This document shows, in pieces, positions 43,211 through 52,064 of a stretch of DNA of 56,096 nucleotides. A program made the position numbers and the translations under genes. The notes beneath the pieces are model-generated. The model worked only from the letters and a program-made list of their open reading frames with translations, made no database searches and was not told the origin of the DNA. Location: positions 1-56,096 of the forward strand of contig JAFRLW010000042.1 in NCBI GenBank assembly GCA_017431035.1, given 5' to 3'. This stretch comes from Clostridia bacterium. Lineage in GTDB: Bacteria; Bacillota; Clostridia; Oscillospirales; Acutalibacteraceae. Numbering within the stretch: position 1 is the first letter of the stretch; each line of letters starts with the position of its first letter.

Positions 43211-43897
43211 ATGGCAAAAAAGATGATTTTGATAGTTGATGATGACAGTAATATTTGTGAACTTTTGCGTCTTTATCTCGAAAAAGAGTCTTATGATACA
43301 CGTATAGCCAATGACGGCAGAACGGCTATAGAATACGAAAAAGAGTATCATCCTGACCTTATTTTACTTGATATTATGTTGCCTGAACTTGACGGTTGGC
43401 AGGTTACAAGGGAGATAAGAAAAACATCCAACACCCCTATAATTATGCTCACCGCCAAGGGAGAAACTTTTGATAAGATATTAGGTCTTGAACTCGGCGC
43501 TGATGACTATATCAGCAAACCTTTTGATACAAAAGAGGTTGTAGCCAGGGTAAAAGCGGTTTTAAGACGGTCATCTGCCGAAAATAAAAATGATGAAGAA
43601 ATTGTCAGATATGATAATCTTGTTATAAACCTCACAAATTATGAAATGATAGTAAACGGAAAAAAGGTAGATACTCCGCCAAAAGAACTTGAACTTATCT
43701 ATCATTTGGCGTCCAACCCCAACAGAGTATATACAAGGGATAAATTGCTTGACGAGGTATGGGGCTTTGATTACTACGGCGACTCCCGTACCGTTGACGT
43801 TCACGTAAAACGGCTTCGTGAAAAACTTGAAAACGTATCGGATAAATGGGAACTGAGAACCGTTTGGGGCGTAGGTTATAAGTTTGAGGTAAAGTAA
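43211..43897 (+). CDS. OmpR/PhoB-family response regulator
   Basis: A 228-aa two-component regulator: receiver domain with acidic pocket VDDD (9-12), phosphoacceptor D54 (ILLDIMLPELDG) and KPF switch Lys, then a winged-helix DNA-binding domain (about 130-225: ELELIYHLASNPNRVYTRDKLLDEVWGFDYYGDSRTVDVHVKRLREKL). The histidine kinase gene starts at the base after the stop codon, indicating coupling. Confidence 0.96.
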   Translation: MAKKMILIVDDDSNICELLRLYLEKESYDTRIANDGRTAIEYEKEYHPDLILLDIMLPELDGWQVTREIRKTSNTPIIMLTAKGETFDKILGLELGADDYISKPFDTKEVVARVKAVLRRSSAENKNDEEIVRYDNLVINLTNYEMIVNGKKVDTPPKELELIYHLASNPNRVYTRDKLLDEVWGFDYYGDSRTVDVHVKRLREKLENVSDKWELRTVWGVGYKFEVK

Positions 43898-45316
43898 ATG
43901 CGCCAAAATATTTTCAAAAGATATATATTTCTTACCTGTTTTGTGGTGCTTTTGTGTTTTGCAGCGGTTTCCGTTTTGCTCACCATTTTTTATAACAACT
44001 ATCTCGCAACGGAAAAATACAAAACGCTCTCTGCCGCAACCGACAAGGTTTCAGTCTATCTTGAAAAGTCGGCAAATACTACCGACCCGTTTTACAGCGG
44101 AAACGGACTTGCTTACACTATGGATAGTTTGTCCTCAGTTTCGGAAACAAATATTTTTTTAACCGATAACGAGGGTGTTATAAAGGCGTGTTCCTGTTCC
44201 GAAAAAAAAGTTACGGGAAGATGTAACCACCTTGGAATGACCATAAAAAAAGAGTATCTGAATATTGCTCTTTACGGGAAAAAAAGACTTAGCAATCTCG
44301 GAATATACAAATCAGTGCATTATGTTAAGGCTAAAGAAATAAAAATAAACGACAGCAGTATCTACGTTTTTGCAACTGCTTCTTCAATGGGTACAAAACT
44401 GCTTATTAAAAAGGTTGCAAGAATGTATCTCATTTCCGCCGTTACACCGGTAATTGTTATGTTTTCTTTGCTTTATGCTTTGACAGTTCGTTACACAAAA
44501 CCGCTTAAAATGATGTCTGAAGCGGCACGGGCTATGTCAAAAGGCGATTTTTCAAGGCGTATTCCCGTTAAAACCGATGATGAGATAGGCGAACTCGCCG
44601 CCTCTTTTAACGAGATGACCGACTCGCTTGCCAGACTTGAAGAAACGAGAAAAGACTTTGTTGCAAACGTTTCGCACGAACTCAGAACTCCTATGACTAC
44701 AATAGGCGGTTTTATCGACGGAATTATTGACGGAACAATACCGAAGGAAAAGGAAAAAGAGTATTTGGAACTTGTAAGAGATGAGGTAAAAAGACTCTCT
44801 CGAATGGTGGAATCAATGCTTAATATTTCAAGGCTTGAATCAAAAGAGTTTGTGCTGAAATATGAAAAGTTTGATTTCAAAGAAATGCTTTTAAGTATTG
44901 TTATAAGTCAGGAAAGGCGCATAGAAGAACGAGGGTATAATATAGAGGGGCTAAATGATATCCCTCAAATAATCATAAACGCCGACAGGGATTTAATCTA
45001 CCGTGCGGTATATAACCTTGTTGATAACGCCGTCAAGTTTACAAACAGCGGCGGCACAATTTCCTTTGCGCTTTCTTTTGATAAAAAGAATATGGAGTTT
45101 GTTATCAAAAACACGGGCGAGGGGATAGAGAAAAAAGACCTGCCCTATGTGTTCGAGAGGTTTTATAAAGCGGATAAATCCCGTTCCGCTGTGAAAAACA
45201 GTACGGGACTCGGTCTTTATATAGTAAAAACCATTATAGAAAAACACGGCGGAAAAATATCGGTTTCGTCGTCAGAGGAAAACACATCTTTCAAAATCAC
45301 TTTGCCACTCATATAG
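43898..45316 (+). CDS. Sensor histidine kinase with Cys/His-containing sensor domain
   Basis: A 472-aa membrane kinase: two membrane segments (about 10-31 and 177-198) around a ~145-residue extracytoplasmic domain, HAMP (about 199-251), HisKA with H260 in VSHELRTPMT, and HATPase_c with N-box DNAVKF, GEGI and GTGLGL-like STGLGLYIV. The sensor domain carries C98-S-C100-X8-C109-N-H111, a possible metal or redox site. Operon: response regulator, kinase, HtrA, suggesting an envelope-stress circuit. Confidence 0.95.
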   Translation: MRQNIFKRYIFLTCFVVLLCFAAVSVLLTIFYNNYLATEKYKTLSAATDKVSVYLEKSANTTDPFYSGNGLAYTMDSLSSVSETNIFLTDNEGVIKACSCSEKKVTGRCNHLGMTIKKEYLNIALYGKKRLSNLGIYKSVHYVKAKEIKINDSSIYVFATASSMGTKLLIKKVARMYLISAVTPVIVMFSLLYALTVRYTKPLKMMSEAARAMSKGDFSRRIPVKTDDEIGELAASFNEMTDSLARLEETRKDFVANVSHELRTPMTTIGGFIDGIIDGTIPKEKEKEYLELVRDEVKRLSRMVESMLNISRLESKEFVLKYEKFDFKEMLLSIVISQERRIEERGYNIEGLNDIPQIIINADRDLIYRAVYNLVDNAVKFTNSGGTISFALSFDKKNMEFVIKNTGEGIEKKDLPYVFERFYKADKSRSAVKNSTGLGLYIVKTIIEKHGGKISVSSSEENTSFKITLPLI

Positions 45317-45325
45317 GAGGAAAAT

Positions 45326-46735
45326 ATGGATAATTTAGAAAACAATCAAAACGAAAACGAAGTTTTGGAAAACGAAAAAAAGTCGCAGGATATTAAAGCG
45401 GCGGAAGATTATGTTGACGTAAATACGGAAAATGTACCGCCTGCAGTAGAAGAGCCTACAGTAAAGCAGGAAGAAACGACACCCTCACCCGTAAACATAC
45501 CGCCCGTTTCCCCCTATAGAGAGTTTACCTATTCGGGAAACGGCAAGGTTAAAAAAACAAACAAGGGATTAACGGTATTTTGTATTGTCCTTGCTTTGAT
45601 AGTGGCTTTGACCGGCACCTTGTCGATAGGATATTTGCTGGGGCTTAACATTGGCGATCTCAGCAAAAACCACAGGGACGTCACCCTTGAGGCAAAACCG
45701 AAATCTGCGGACGAACTAACCGAGGCGGAGGTTTACGAAAAGGTCAATGAGTCTATTGTAGGTATCAGGGTTTATAACGACTCGGAAGGTTATTATGACT
45801 GCTCGGGCGTTGTTTATTCCGACGACGGATATATCGTTTCAAACGACCATATTTACAGCGAAGTTCCCGAAGCGAAGTTCAAAGTTTATACCTATGACGG
45901 TAAAGAGTATGACGCAGTTTACGTTGCAGGCGACCAAATAAGCGACCTCTCGGTTTTGAAAGTACAAAACGCAACGCTCAAAGCGGCAACTTTCGGCGAC
46001 TCAGAACAACTTTTTTGCGGAGAACACGTCGTTGCAATAGGTCGACCCGGCAACGCAAGAGAGGACAGTAATATCACAAGCGGAATTATTTCTTTGCCAA
46101 AACGTCGTACCCGCTCAACAACTACAAGTTATTCCTCAAACCTGATAGAAACCGATAGCGCTATAAATCCCGGCTCGTCGGGCGGTGCGCTTGTAAATAT
46201 GTTCGGTCAGGTTGTGGGTATTACTTCAAGCAAACTCGCCGGCGAAATGTATGACTCCGTATGCTACGCCATACCCACAAAAACGATGAAATGGGTTTGT
46301 GAAGAACTTATTAAAGAGGGTAAGGTTGTAAGCCGTGCAAAACTCGGAATATCATATACCGAATACGATTCGGTCACCTCATCTATAAAGAAGAGCGGTG
46401 TAATAGGACTTTATATCGCTTCGGTAAGTAACGAGAGCGACCTCTACGGAAAGGTGAACGAAGGAGATATAATCACCCATATAAACGGGAAGGAAATCAC
46501 ATCAGATACCGTTGTGCTTGATATAATAGAAAACTCAAAGGCGGGCGATACCGTCACCTTGACCGTTTCAAAAGCGGGCGGCGGAACCGAAGAGTACAAA
46601 GCAAAACTCCTTGCAAATATCGGCACTTCAAGTTATAAAACCGCCAAAGAGGCTGAAAGTGAAAAAGCGGCGGAAGAAAACTCGGAGGATAACAGCGAAA
46701 ACGGACCATCCTTTAATTTTCCGTTCGGTGACTAA
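45326..46735 (+). CDS. HtrA/DegP-type membrane serine protease with PDZ domain
   Basis: A 469-aa protein: an acidic cytoplasmic N-terminus (1-78), one membrane segment (about 80-106), a trypsin-like domain with H175, D207 and S285 (NPGSSGGALV), a PDZ domain (about 340-430) and a Ser/Glu/Asn-rich tail. The His motif reads SNDHIYS rather than the common TNNHV. It starts 9 bp after the kinase gene. Probably degrades misfolded envelope proteins under control of the upstream two-component system. Confidence 0.94.
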   Translation: MDNLENNQNENEVLENEKKSQDIKAAEDYVDVNTENVPPAVEEPTVKQEETTPSPVNIPPVSPYREFTYSGNGKVKKTNKGLTVFCIVLALIVALTGTLSIGYLLGLNIGDLSKNHRDVTLEAKPKSADELTEAEVYEKVNESIVGIRVYNDSEGYYDCSGVVYSDDGYIVSNDHIYSEVPEAKFKVYTYDGKEYDAVYVAGDQISDLSVLKVQNATLKAATFGDSEQLFCGEHVVAIGRPGNAREDSNITSGIISLPKRRTRSTTTSYSSNLIETDSAINPGSSGGALVNMFGQVVGITSSKLAGEMYDSVCYAIPTKTMKWVCEELIKEGKVVSRAKLGISYTEYDSVTSSIKKSGVIGLYIASVSNESDLYGKVNEGDIITHINGKEITSDTVVLDIIENSKAGDTVTLTVSKAGGGTEEYKAKLLANIGTSSYKTAKEAESEKAAEENSEDNSENGPSFNFPFGD

Positions 46736-46748
46736 ATATAACTTTTAC

Positions 46749-46777
46749 GGCGCAGGTTTAACCTGCGCCTTTTTTTA
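46749..46777 (+). terminator. Terminator of the two-component/HtrA operon
   Basis: GGCGCAGGT-TTA-ACCTGCGCC perfect 9-bp stem followed by seven T. Confidence 0.95.
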
Positions 46778-46834
46778 TTAAAAATTACTATCTTAAAATC
46801 CGCATTTCAGGGCAAACTTTATATAGGTGATAAT

Positions 46835-48076
46835 ATGAAAGTGGCTAAAAGAATAGTAAAAACGGTATTTTTTGTAAATCTGCTTTTTTCAAGCGCTGTA
46901 TTTATAGTTATGATAGTACTGAATATTAGCCTTTCAAAATCCTATAAAGTGGGAAAAGGCGAAACTTTCACGCTAAAAAGCATTATTCCGATAGATGTCA
47001 GTCTTCAAAACGGGGAGGCTGTCGATACCGCAATTGATACACCGGGTGAAAACTACGACGTGGCGCTTAAAATATTCGGATTTATTCCCTATAAAACGGT
47101 GAATGTTGAGGTGGTGGATAAATCTTACGTCAGCGTTCTCGGTCAGCCGTTTGGTATGCGTGTTTATACCGACGGAGTGCTGGTTGTTGATATTTCGGAA
47201 ATCAGGACCGAAAAGGGCAGGGTAAACGTTGCGGAAAAATCGGATATAAAAATAGGCGATTATATCGTTTCGGTAGACGGCAAAAAAATAGCCTCTAACG
47301 AAGATATAGCCGATATTGTTAAAAACTCGGGCGGCAAAAAACTACAGTTTGTCCTTAAAAGAAACAAAAAAAAAATAACTAAAACGGTAGAGCCTATAAT
47401 CAGTAAAATGGACGGCGAGTACCACGTCGGAATATGGGTAAAGGACAGTTCGGCAGGAATAGGAACCCTCACCTTTTACAGCCCCACCTGCGGTATGGTT
47501 TCGGGGCTGGGACACGGGCTGACCGATAGTGATACGGGAAATCTATTGACCGTGTACTCGGGACAAATGGTATCAGCGCAAATAGTAAACGTAAAAAAAG
47601 GCGAAAAGGGAAAACCGGGAGAACTCGGCGGCTCTTTTACCGGGGAAGTAATAGCCGATATATCAAAGAATACCGTAAACGGTGTTTACGGCAAAATACA
47701 GGGTGAAATACCTGCCGCAAACCTAACCCAAATCGCTATGCGACAGGAAATAGAGGATGGCGACGCACAAATACTTTGCACCGTAAGCGGAGATACACCC
47801 CGTCTTTATTCCTGCAAGGTCAGGCGTCGTGATACCACAATATTCGGCGGAGAAGAAAATCTCGTGGTCACGGTGACCGACGAAAAACTGCTTGAGGCTA
47901 CAGGCGGCATAGTTCAGGGTATGAGCGGCTCGCCCATACTCCAAAACGGAAAACTCATAGGGGCTGTCACCCACGTTCTTGTCGACGACCCGACAACAGG
48001 TTATGCCGTCTATGCCGAAACTCTGCTCTCCGCCGCAGTGGAAATAAGTGAGAATAAACTCAAAGCGGCAGGATAA
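46835..48076 (+). CDS. spoIVB: SpoIVB sporulation serine peptidase (S55)
   Basis: A protease made in the forespore that cleaves SpoIVFA to trigger pro-sigma-K activation. The 413-aa protein has an N-terminal membrane anchor (about 10-32), a PDZ domain (about 105-175) and an S55 domain with H227 (GLGHGLTDSDTG), D349 and S364 (QGMSGSPIL). All three positions align with the Bacillus catalytic triad. The ATG follows AGGTGAT. This is direct evidence that the organism has sporulation genes. Confidence 0.95.
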   Translation: MKVAKRIVKTVFFVNLLFSSAVFIVMIVLNISLSKSYKVGKGETFTLKSIIPIDVSLQNGEAVDTAIDTPGENYDVALKIFGFIPYKTVNVEVVDKSYVSVLGQPFGMRVYTDGVLVVDISEIRTEKGRVNVAEKSDIKIGDYIVSVDGKKIASNEDIADIVKNSGGKKLQFVLKRNKKKITKTVEPIISKMDGEYHVGIWVKDSSAGIGTLTFYSPTCGMVSGLGHGLTDSDTGNLLTVYSGQMVSAQIVNVKKGEKGKPGELGGSFTGEVIADISKNTVNGVYGKIQGEIPAANLTQIAMRQEIEDGDAQILCTVSGDTPRLYSCKVRRRDTTIFGGEENLVVTVTDEKLLEATGGIVQGMSGSPILQNGKLIGAVTHVLVDDPTTGYAVYAETLLSAAVEISENKLKAAG

Positions 48077-48077
48077 A

Positions 48078-48836
48078 CTAAACCGTCAGGTCCAAAAACA
48101 TCATCAGCAAAAATCCTACAGTAAAGGCGAGCGCCGTAATTGACCCTTTTACCGCATTTTTACACTCGGGGATGAGATCTTCAACCGTGACGTAAAACAT
48201 CGCCCCAGAGGCAAAAGAGAGCAAATAAGGCAGCAAAACGCTTACCTCTCTTATAAAAATGAGGGTTGCCGCCGCCGCAATCGGCTCGACTATTCCCGAT
48301 AAAGTGCCGAGAATAAATGATTTTGTCTTTGTGTAGCCTGAAGAATAGGCAGGAAGCGATATAATCGCCCCTTCGGGAAAGTTTTGCACCGCAATACCAA
48401 AGGATAATGCCGCCGCCGAAGCGAGAGCCGAGGCGTTCTTGTTCGCTAAATAAGCGGCAAGGCCAACACCTACTGCCATACCCTCCGGTATGTTGTGAAG
48501 AGTCACCGCCAAAAAGAGCATAAAATCATCGTTTTTGTTGTTATTTGCGGTTTTGTCTGTTATTTTAAGCACCGCTTTTTCAATTAGTATCAGTATAATA
48601 ACCCCTGCAAAAAAGCCCGCCACAGCCGGCAAAAAAGCAGGGGTGTTTTGTTTTTTTGCAAGTTCTATCGAGGGGAGTAAAAGCGACCATATCCCTGCCG
48701 CCGACATAACCCCTGCCGCAAAACCGAGGGAAAGTCCCTTTGTTTCCTTTTTCAAATCGTTTTTCAGAAAAAACACCGTGACTGCGCCAAGCGTCGTTCC
48801 CAAAAACGGAAGTAATATTATAAACAAATTAAGCAT
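48078..48836 (-). CDS. ZIP-family metal (zinc) transporter
   Basis: A 252-aa polytopic protein with eight predicted segments. HNIPEGMAVGVGLA in TM4 and NFPEGAIISLPAY in TM5 are the metal-site motifs of ZIP transporters; a short Asn/Lys/Asp-rich loop (TANNNKNDD) precedes TM4. The ATG at 48836 is 8 nt from AGGTGA; a TTG at 48842 is too close. It is convergent with spoIVB, leaving only one base between stop codons. Confidence 0.92.
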   Translation of the reverse strand: MLNLFIILLPFLGTTLGAVTVFFLKNDLKKETKGLSLGFAAGVMSAAGIWSLLLPSIELAKKQNTPAFLPAVAGFFAGVIILILIEKAVLKITDKTANNNKNDDFMLFLAVTLHNIPEGMAVGVGLAAYLANKNASALASAAALSFGIAVQNFPEGAIISLPAYSSGYTKTKSFILGTLSGIVEPIAAAATLIFIREVSVLLPYLLSFASGAMFYVTVEDLIPECKNAVKGSITALAFTVGFLLMMFLDLTV

Positions 48837-48952
48837 AAACAAATCACCTTACACTATCCTATTTGATTTGTGCTTTGTTTGTTACTTATTTTAGAAAGAA
48901 ACCGCAAAGTAAAGCATATACTGTACTAAAAACAAAACTGGATGTGATATGT

Positions 48953-49660
48953 TTGTCTTTGCTTAAAAGGTTTTTACCGCAACTTGTTATTGTTATTACA
49001 GTTTCGCTTATTTCCTCGCTCGGTTACGTAAAGCAGGGGGTAAAAGCGGCACAGGGTGAAGTTGCACTTAAAAAGACGGTGATAATAGACGCAGGTCACG
49101 GCGAGTTTGACGGCGGCGCCGTATCGGTTGACGGCACAAGCGAAAAGGATATAAACCTCATAATTGCCAAAAAGGTTGCCGACAGTTTGACCTTGCTCGG
49201 ATATGAGGTTTATATGACAAGACAGGACGATACCGCCCTTGATGAAGATAAAGAGAGTAAAATACAAAAAAGAAAAAAGAGCGATATGCAAAAAAGACTC
49301 TCTCTTATAAACTCAGGAGATTATGATATCTGCGTCAGCATACACCTCAATAAGTTTACAACCTCTGTGCCAAACGGGGCGCAGGTATTCTACGGCGTAA
49401 AAAATGAAAACTCAAAGCCCCTTGCCGAAGCGATACAAAAAAGTATTAAAGAAAAGATACAAAGTTATAACGAACGAGTGGTCAAAAAGGGAACAAAGCA
49501 AACCTATTTGCTTTATAACGCCACTATACCTATGGTAATAGTCGAATGCGGGTTTATAAGCAACACCGAAGAACTCGCCCGCCTTAAATCAAACGAATAT
49601 CAAACCAAAATAGCCCTTTGTATCGCAGGGGGAATAAACGATTATTTTTATTCCTTATAG
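48953..49660 (+). CDS. cwlD: N-acetylmuramoyl-L-alanine amidase, CwlD-like
   Basis: A 235-aa Amidase_3 enzyme. In spore formers CwlD removes the peptide from cortex muramic acid so that muramic-delta-lactam can form. One N-terminal membrane segment (about 8-26); zinc ligands in IDAGHGEFDGG, GTSEKDIN and SIHLNKF; the catalytic Glu in VIVECGFISN. The start is uncertain: the TTG at 48953 gives the CwlD length and follows GGATGTGA; the frame stays open to 48863. CwlD is favoured over other amidases by size and nearby spoIVB. Confidence 0.85.
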   Translation: MSLLKRFLPQLVIVITVSLISSLGYVKQGVKAAQGEVALKKTVIIDAGHGEFDGGAVSVDGTSEKDINLIIAKKVADSLTLLGYEVYMTRQDDTALDEDKESKIQKRKKSDMQKRLSLINSGDYDICVSIHLNKFTTSVPNGAQVFYGVKNENSKPLAEAIQKSIKEKIQSYNERVVKKGTKQTYLLYNATIPMVIVECGFISNTEELARLKSNEYQTKIALCIAGGINDYFYSL

Positions 49661-49712
49661 ACATTGTTTTTTAGCTGTGGTAAAATAGTATAAAATAAGG
49701 GACGGTGAAAAA

Positions 49713-51077
49713 ATGGCTGCAAAAACAAAAACCGTATATATTTGTTCCGAGTGCGGCAATTCCTCTCCAAAATGGATGGGTCAATGTTCCGCCTGCGGAA
49801 ACTGGAATACGTTTGAAGAAAAAATCATAACCGATACTAAAAAACAAACCCCCGCTTATAAAACTTCGGGAGTAATTTCGGCGGATAGCCTATCTAACGT
49901 CAGCTCTGACAAGGAAACCAGAATTAAAACCGATATAAAAGAACTCGATAGGGTACTCGGCGGAGGTATTGTCGTAGGTTCGGGCGTTCTCATTTCCGGC
50001 GACCCCGGAATAGGCAAATCCACTATTCTTCTGCAAATAGCCAAAAAACTTGAAAAGAATAAAAATATACTATATATTTCGGGTGAGGAGTCGTCCGTTC
50101 AGGTAAAAATGAGGGCGAACAGGCTCGGCGTTTCGGGGGAGAACGTCACCATAATAACCGAGACCGAAGCCTCAAGTTTGTGCGAGTATATATTGACTAC
50201 AAAACCCGATCTTGTTATGGTTGACTCAATTCAGACAATAACCGTGGCGGAACTGCCCTCGTCAGCCGGCAGTATCAGTCAGGTCAAGGAGTCTACCGCC
50301 GCTTTGCTTAACACCTGCAAGTCGGCTGAAATCCCCGTTATTTTTGTCGGTCACGTCAACAAAGGCGGAGATATAGCAGGGCCTAAAGTTCTTGAACACG
50401 TGGTTGATACCGTGCTTTATTTCGAGGGCGAGAGAAATCAGTCCTATAGAATACTCCGTTCAATAAAAAACCGTTTCGGCTCAACAAATGAGATAGGCGT
50501 TTTTGAAATGACCGAAAAAGGACTTATAGAGGTTGAAAACCCGTCAGGTGTATTGCTTTCGGGTAGAATAAGCGGAGTTTCGGGCAGTTGCGTTACCTGT
50601 ATTATAGAGGGCACAAGACCGATACTTGCCGAAATACAGGGACTTGTCACCACCACCGGTTTCGGAAATCCTCGCCGTATGTCGCAAGGTTTTGATTATA
50701 ACCGGCTTAATATGCTTCTTGCGATACTCGAAAAAAGGCAGGGGCTTTATTTTCAAAATCTCGACACGTATCTTAACGTTGTCGGCGGAATGAGAATAAA
50801 CGAGCCGTCCTGCGATTTGGCGGTTTGTATGGCGCTTGTGTCGGCGCTTAAAGATATTCCTCTAAACGAGCACCTTTTTGCCTTTGGCGAAATAGGCCTA
50901 TCGGGAGAGGTGCGTGCCGTGCCGAGAGCAAAAATCAGGGTTATGGAGGCGGCAAGGCTCGGCTTTAGCGACTGTGTTTTGCCTTACAGTTGTTATAAAG
51001 CCTTTGATAATGTGCCAAGTAATATAAAACTTCACCCCGTAAAGAACATCAGGGAAACGTTAAATATTATAAAATAA
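49713..51077 (+). CDS. radA: DNA repair/branch migration protein RadA
   Basis: A RecA-like ATPase that promotes branch migration in recombination. The 454-aa protein has a zinc finger with C11, C14, C25 and C28, Walker A GDPGIGKST (about 95-103), the diagnostic KNRFGSTNEIG motif and a C-terminal Lon-protease-like domain. The ATG follows AGGGACGG. Length is standard. Confidence 0.97.
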   Translation: MAAKTKTVYICSECGNSSPKWMGQCSACGNWNTFEEKIITDTKKQTPAYKTSGVISADSLSNVSSDKETRIKTDIKELDRVLGGGIVVGSGVLISGDPGIGKSTILLQIAKKLEKNKNILYISGEESSVQVKMRANRLGVSGENVTIITETEASSLCEYILTTKPDLVMVDSIQTITVAELPSSAGSISQVKESTAALLNTCKSAEIPVIFVGHVNKGGDIAGPKVLEHVVDTVLYFEGERNQSYRILRSIKNRFGSTNEIGVFEMTEKGLIEVENPSGVLLSGRISGVSGSCVTCIIEGTRPILAEIQGLVTTTGFGNPRRMSQGFDYNRLNMLLAILEKRQGLYFQNLDTYLNVVGGMRINEPSCDLAVCMALVSALKDIPLNEHLFAFGEIGLSGEVRAVPRAKIRVMEAARLGFSDCVLPYSCYKAFDNVPSNIKLHPVKNIRETLNIIK

Positions 51078-51150
51078 AAAGCGGTGTTTGGGCTTTAGAT
51101 ATGGATTATCAGTCCAAAAACGCACATTTTGGCGAATTATTGCTTAAAAA

Positions 51151-51186
51151 ATAACCGACATACGTCAGTATGCCGGTTTTTTTATT
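51151..51186 (+). terminator. Terminator after radA
   Basis: AACCG(A)CATAC-GTCA-GTATG(C)CGGTT, one A-C mismatch, followed by a long T-run. The 70 bp between the radA stop and this hairpin hold no gene. Confidence 0.85.
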
Positions 51187-51232
51187 TATTGTTTTTTATC
51201 AAAAATCTCAAGTTTTTGGATGCAAGGCAGTT

Positions 51233-51934
51233 TTATATTTTATGCCTGAAAATATGGGAATACTCTTTGCTCAGCGCCATAGATACGTAGTCATCATTTA
51301 CCACAATAACGTGGTCTAAAAGTTTAACGTTTACACCGCTAAGCGTTGTTTCTATTTGTTCGGTCAACGCCGCATCTTCAGGAGAGGGAAGCGCCAAACC
51401 GCTCGGGTGGTTATGAGCAAGGGCTATTATATTTGCGCCCTTTTCAAAACAAATCTTCATTATCTCTCTTATGGAAATGCCGACCGAGTCGATAGACCCC
51501 TCGGATATAATGACAAAATCTTTGAACTTGCCGTCAGCAGTCAATATCAGCATACCGACCTTTTCGTTTTCATAGGTACGCATACGCTCAAACAAATATC
51601 GGTCAATATCCTCAATTCCGCTAAAGGAACGTATGCGGTTGCTTTTGTCAAATGAGTAAATGTTTGATATAGGTACAATAAGTTTCAAAAGCGCCGCCGC
51701 TTTTACGCCAAGCCCTTTAATTGCGGAGAGTTCTTCTATAGGCGCATCCATAACACCGGCAAGAGTTTTGTACCTCTCTAATAGTTCTGCCGATATTATC
51801 TTTGCTTTCTCTTTTGGCACCGTGTACCTCAGCAACAACTCAAGCACCTGATCTTGCGGAGTATGTATATCAAAACCCCTGATTAGAAAACTTTCAAGTT
51901 CCCGGTCGCTTTTAGGTATAATATTCTTTTGCAT
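51233..51934 (-). CDS. radC: RadC/JAB-domain protein
   Basis: A 233-aa protein with an N-terminal helix-hairpin-helix (about 62-85, PIEELSAIKGLGVKAAALLK) and a C-terminal JAMM metalloprotease-like domain with AHNHPSGLALPSPED (the H-X-H-X10-D ligands). The family is named for DNA repair but its activity is unresolved. Convergent with radA. ATG start; AGGTGA upstream. Confidence 0.92.
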   Translation of the reverse strand: MQKNIIPKSDRELESFLIRGFDIHTPQDQVLELLLRYTVPKEKAKIISAELLERYKTLAGVMDAPIEELSAIKGLGVKAAALLKLIVPISNIYSFDKSNRIRSFSGIEDIDRYLFERMRTYENEKVGMLILTADGKFKDFVIISEGSIDSVGISIREIMKICFEKGANIIALAHNHPSGLALPSPEDAALTEQIETTLSGVNVKLLDHVIVVNDDYVSMALSKEYSHIFRHKI

Positions 51935-52000
51935 TTACTCACCTGCCGTTCAACTATATTATATATTAGCCCGGTATTATTTACAAGGGATAATTAACAC

Positions 52001-52029
52001 TTGTTAAAAAAAACAGTATGTGGTATACT
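52001..52029 (+). promoter_or_regulatory. Promoter of the cohesin-like gene
   Basis: TTGTTA (52001-52006), 17-bp spacer, TATACT (52024-52029). The -35 is part of a palindrome, TTAAC-ACTT-GTTAA (51993-52006). Confidence 0.65.
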
Positions 52030-52064
52030 CACTTTATAAATCAGTTCAAAAAGAAGGGCAAAAT

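Noticed and set aside
46780-46834. Sigma-F/G-type promoter before spoIVB
   Set aside because: A GGGCAAACTT block partly fits the sigma-F -10, but no convincing -35 stands at the right spacing, so it is not reported as a feature.
51993-52006. Rex site before the cohesin-like gene
   Set aside because: TTAAC-ACTT-GTTAA has the arms in the opposite order to the Rex consensus TTGTTAA-N4-TTAACAA.
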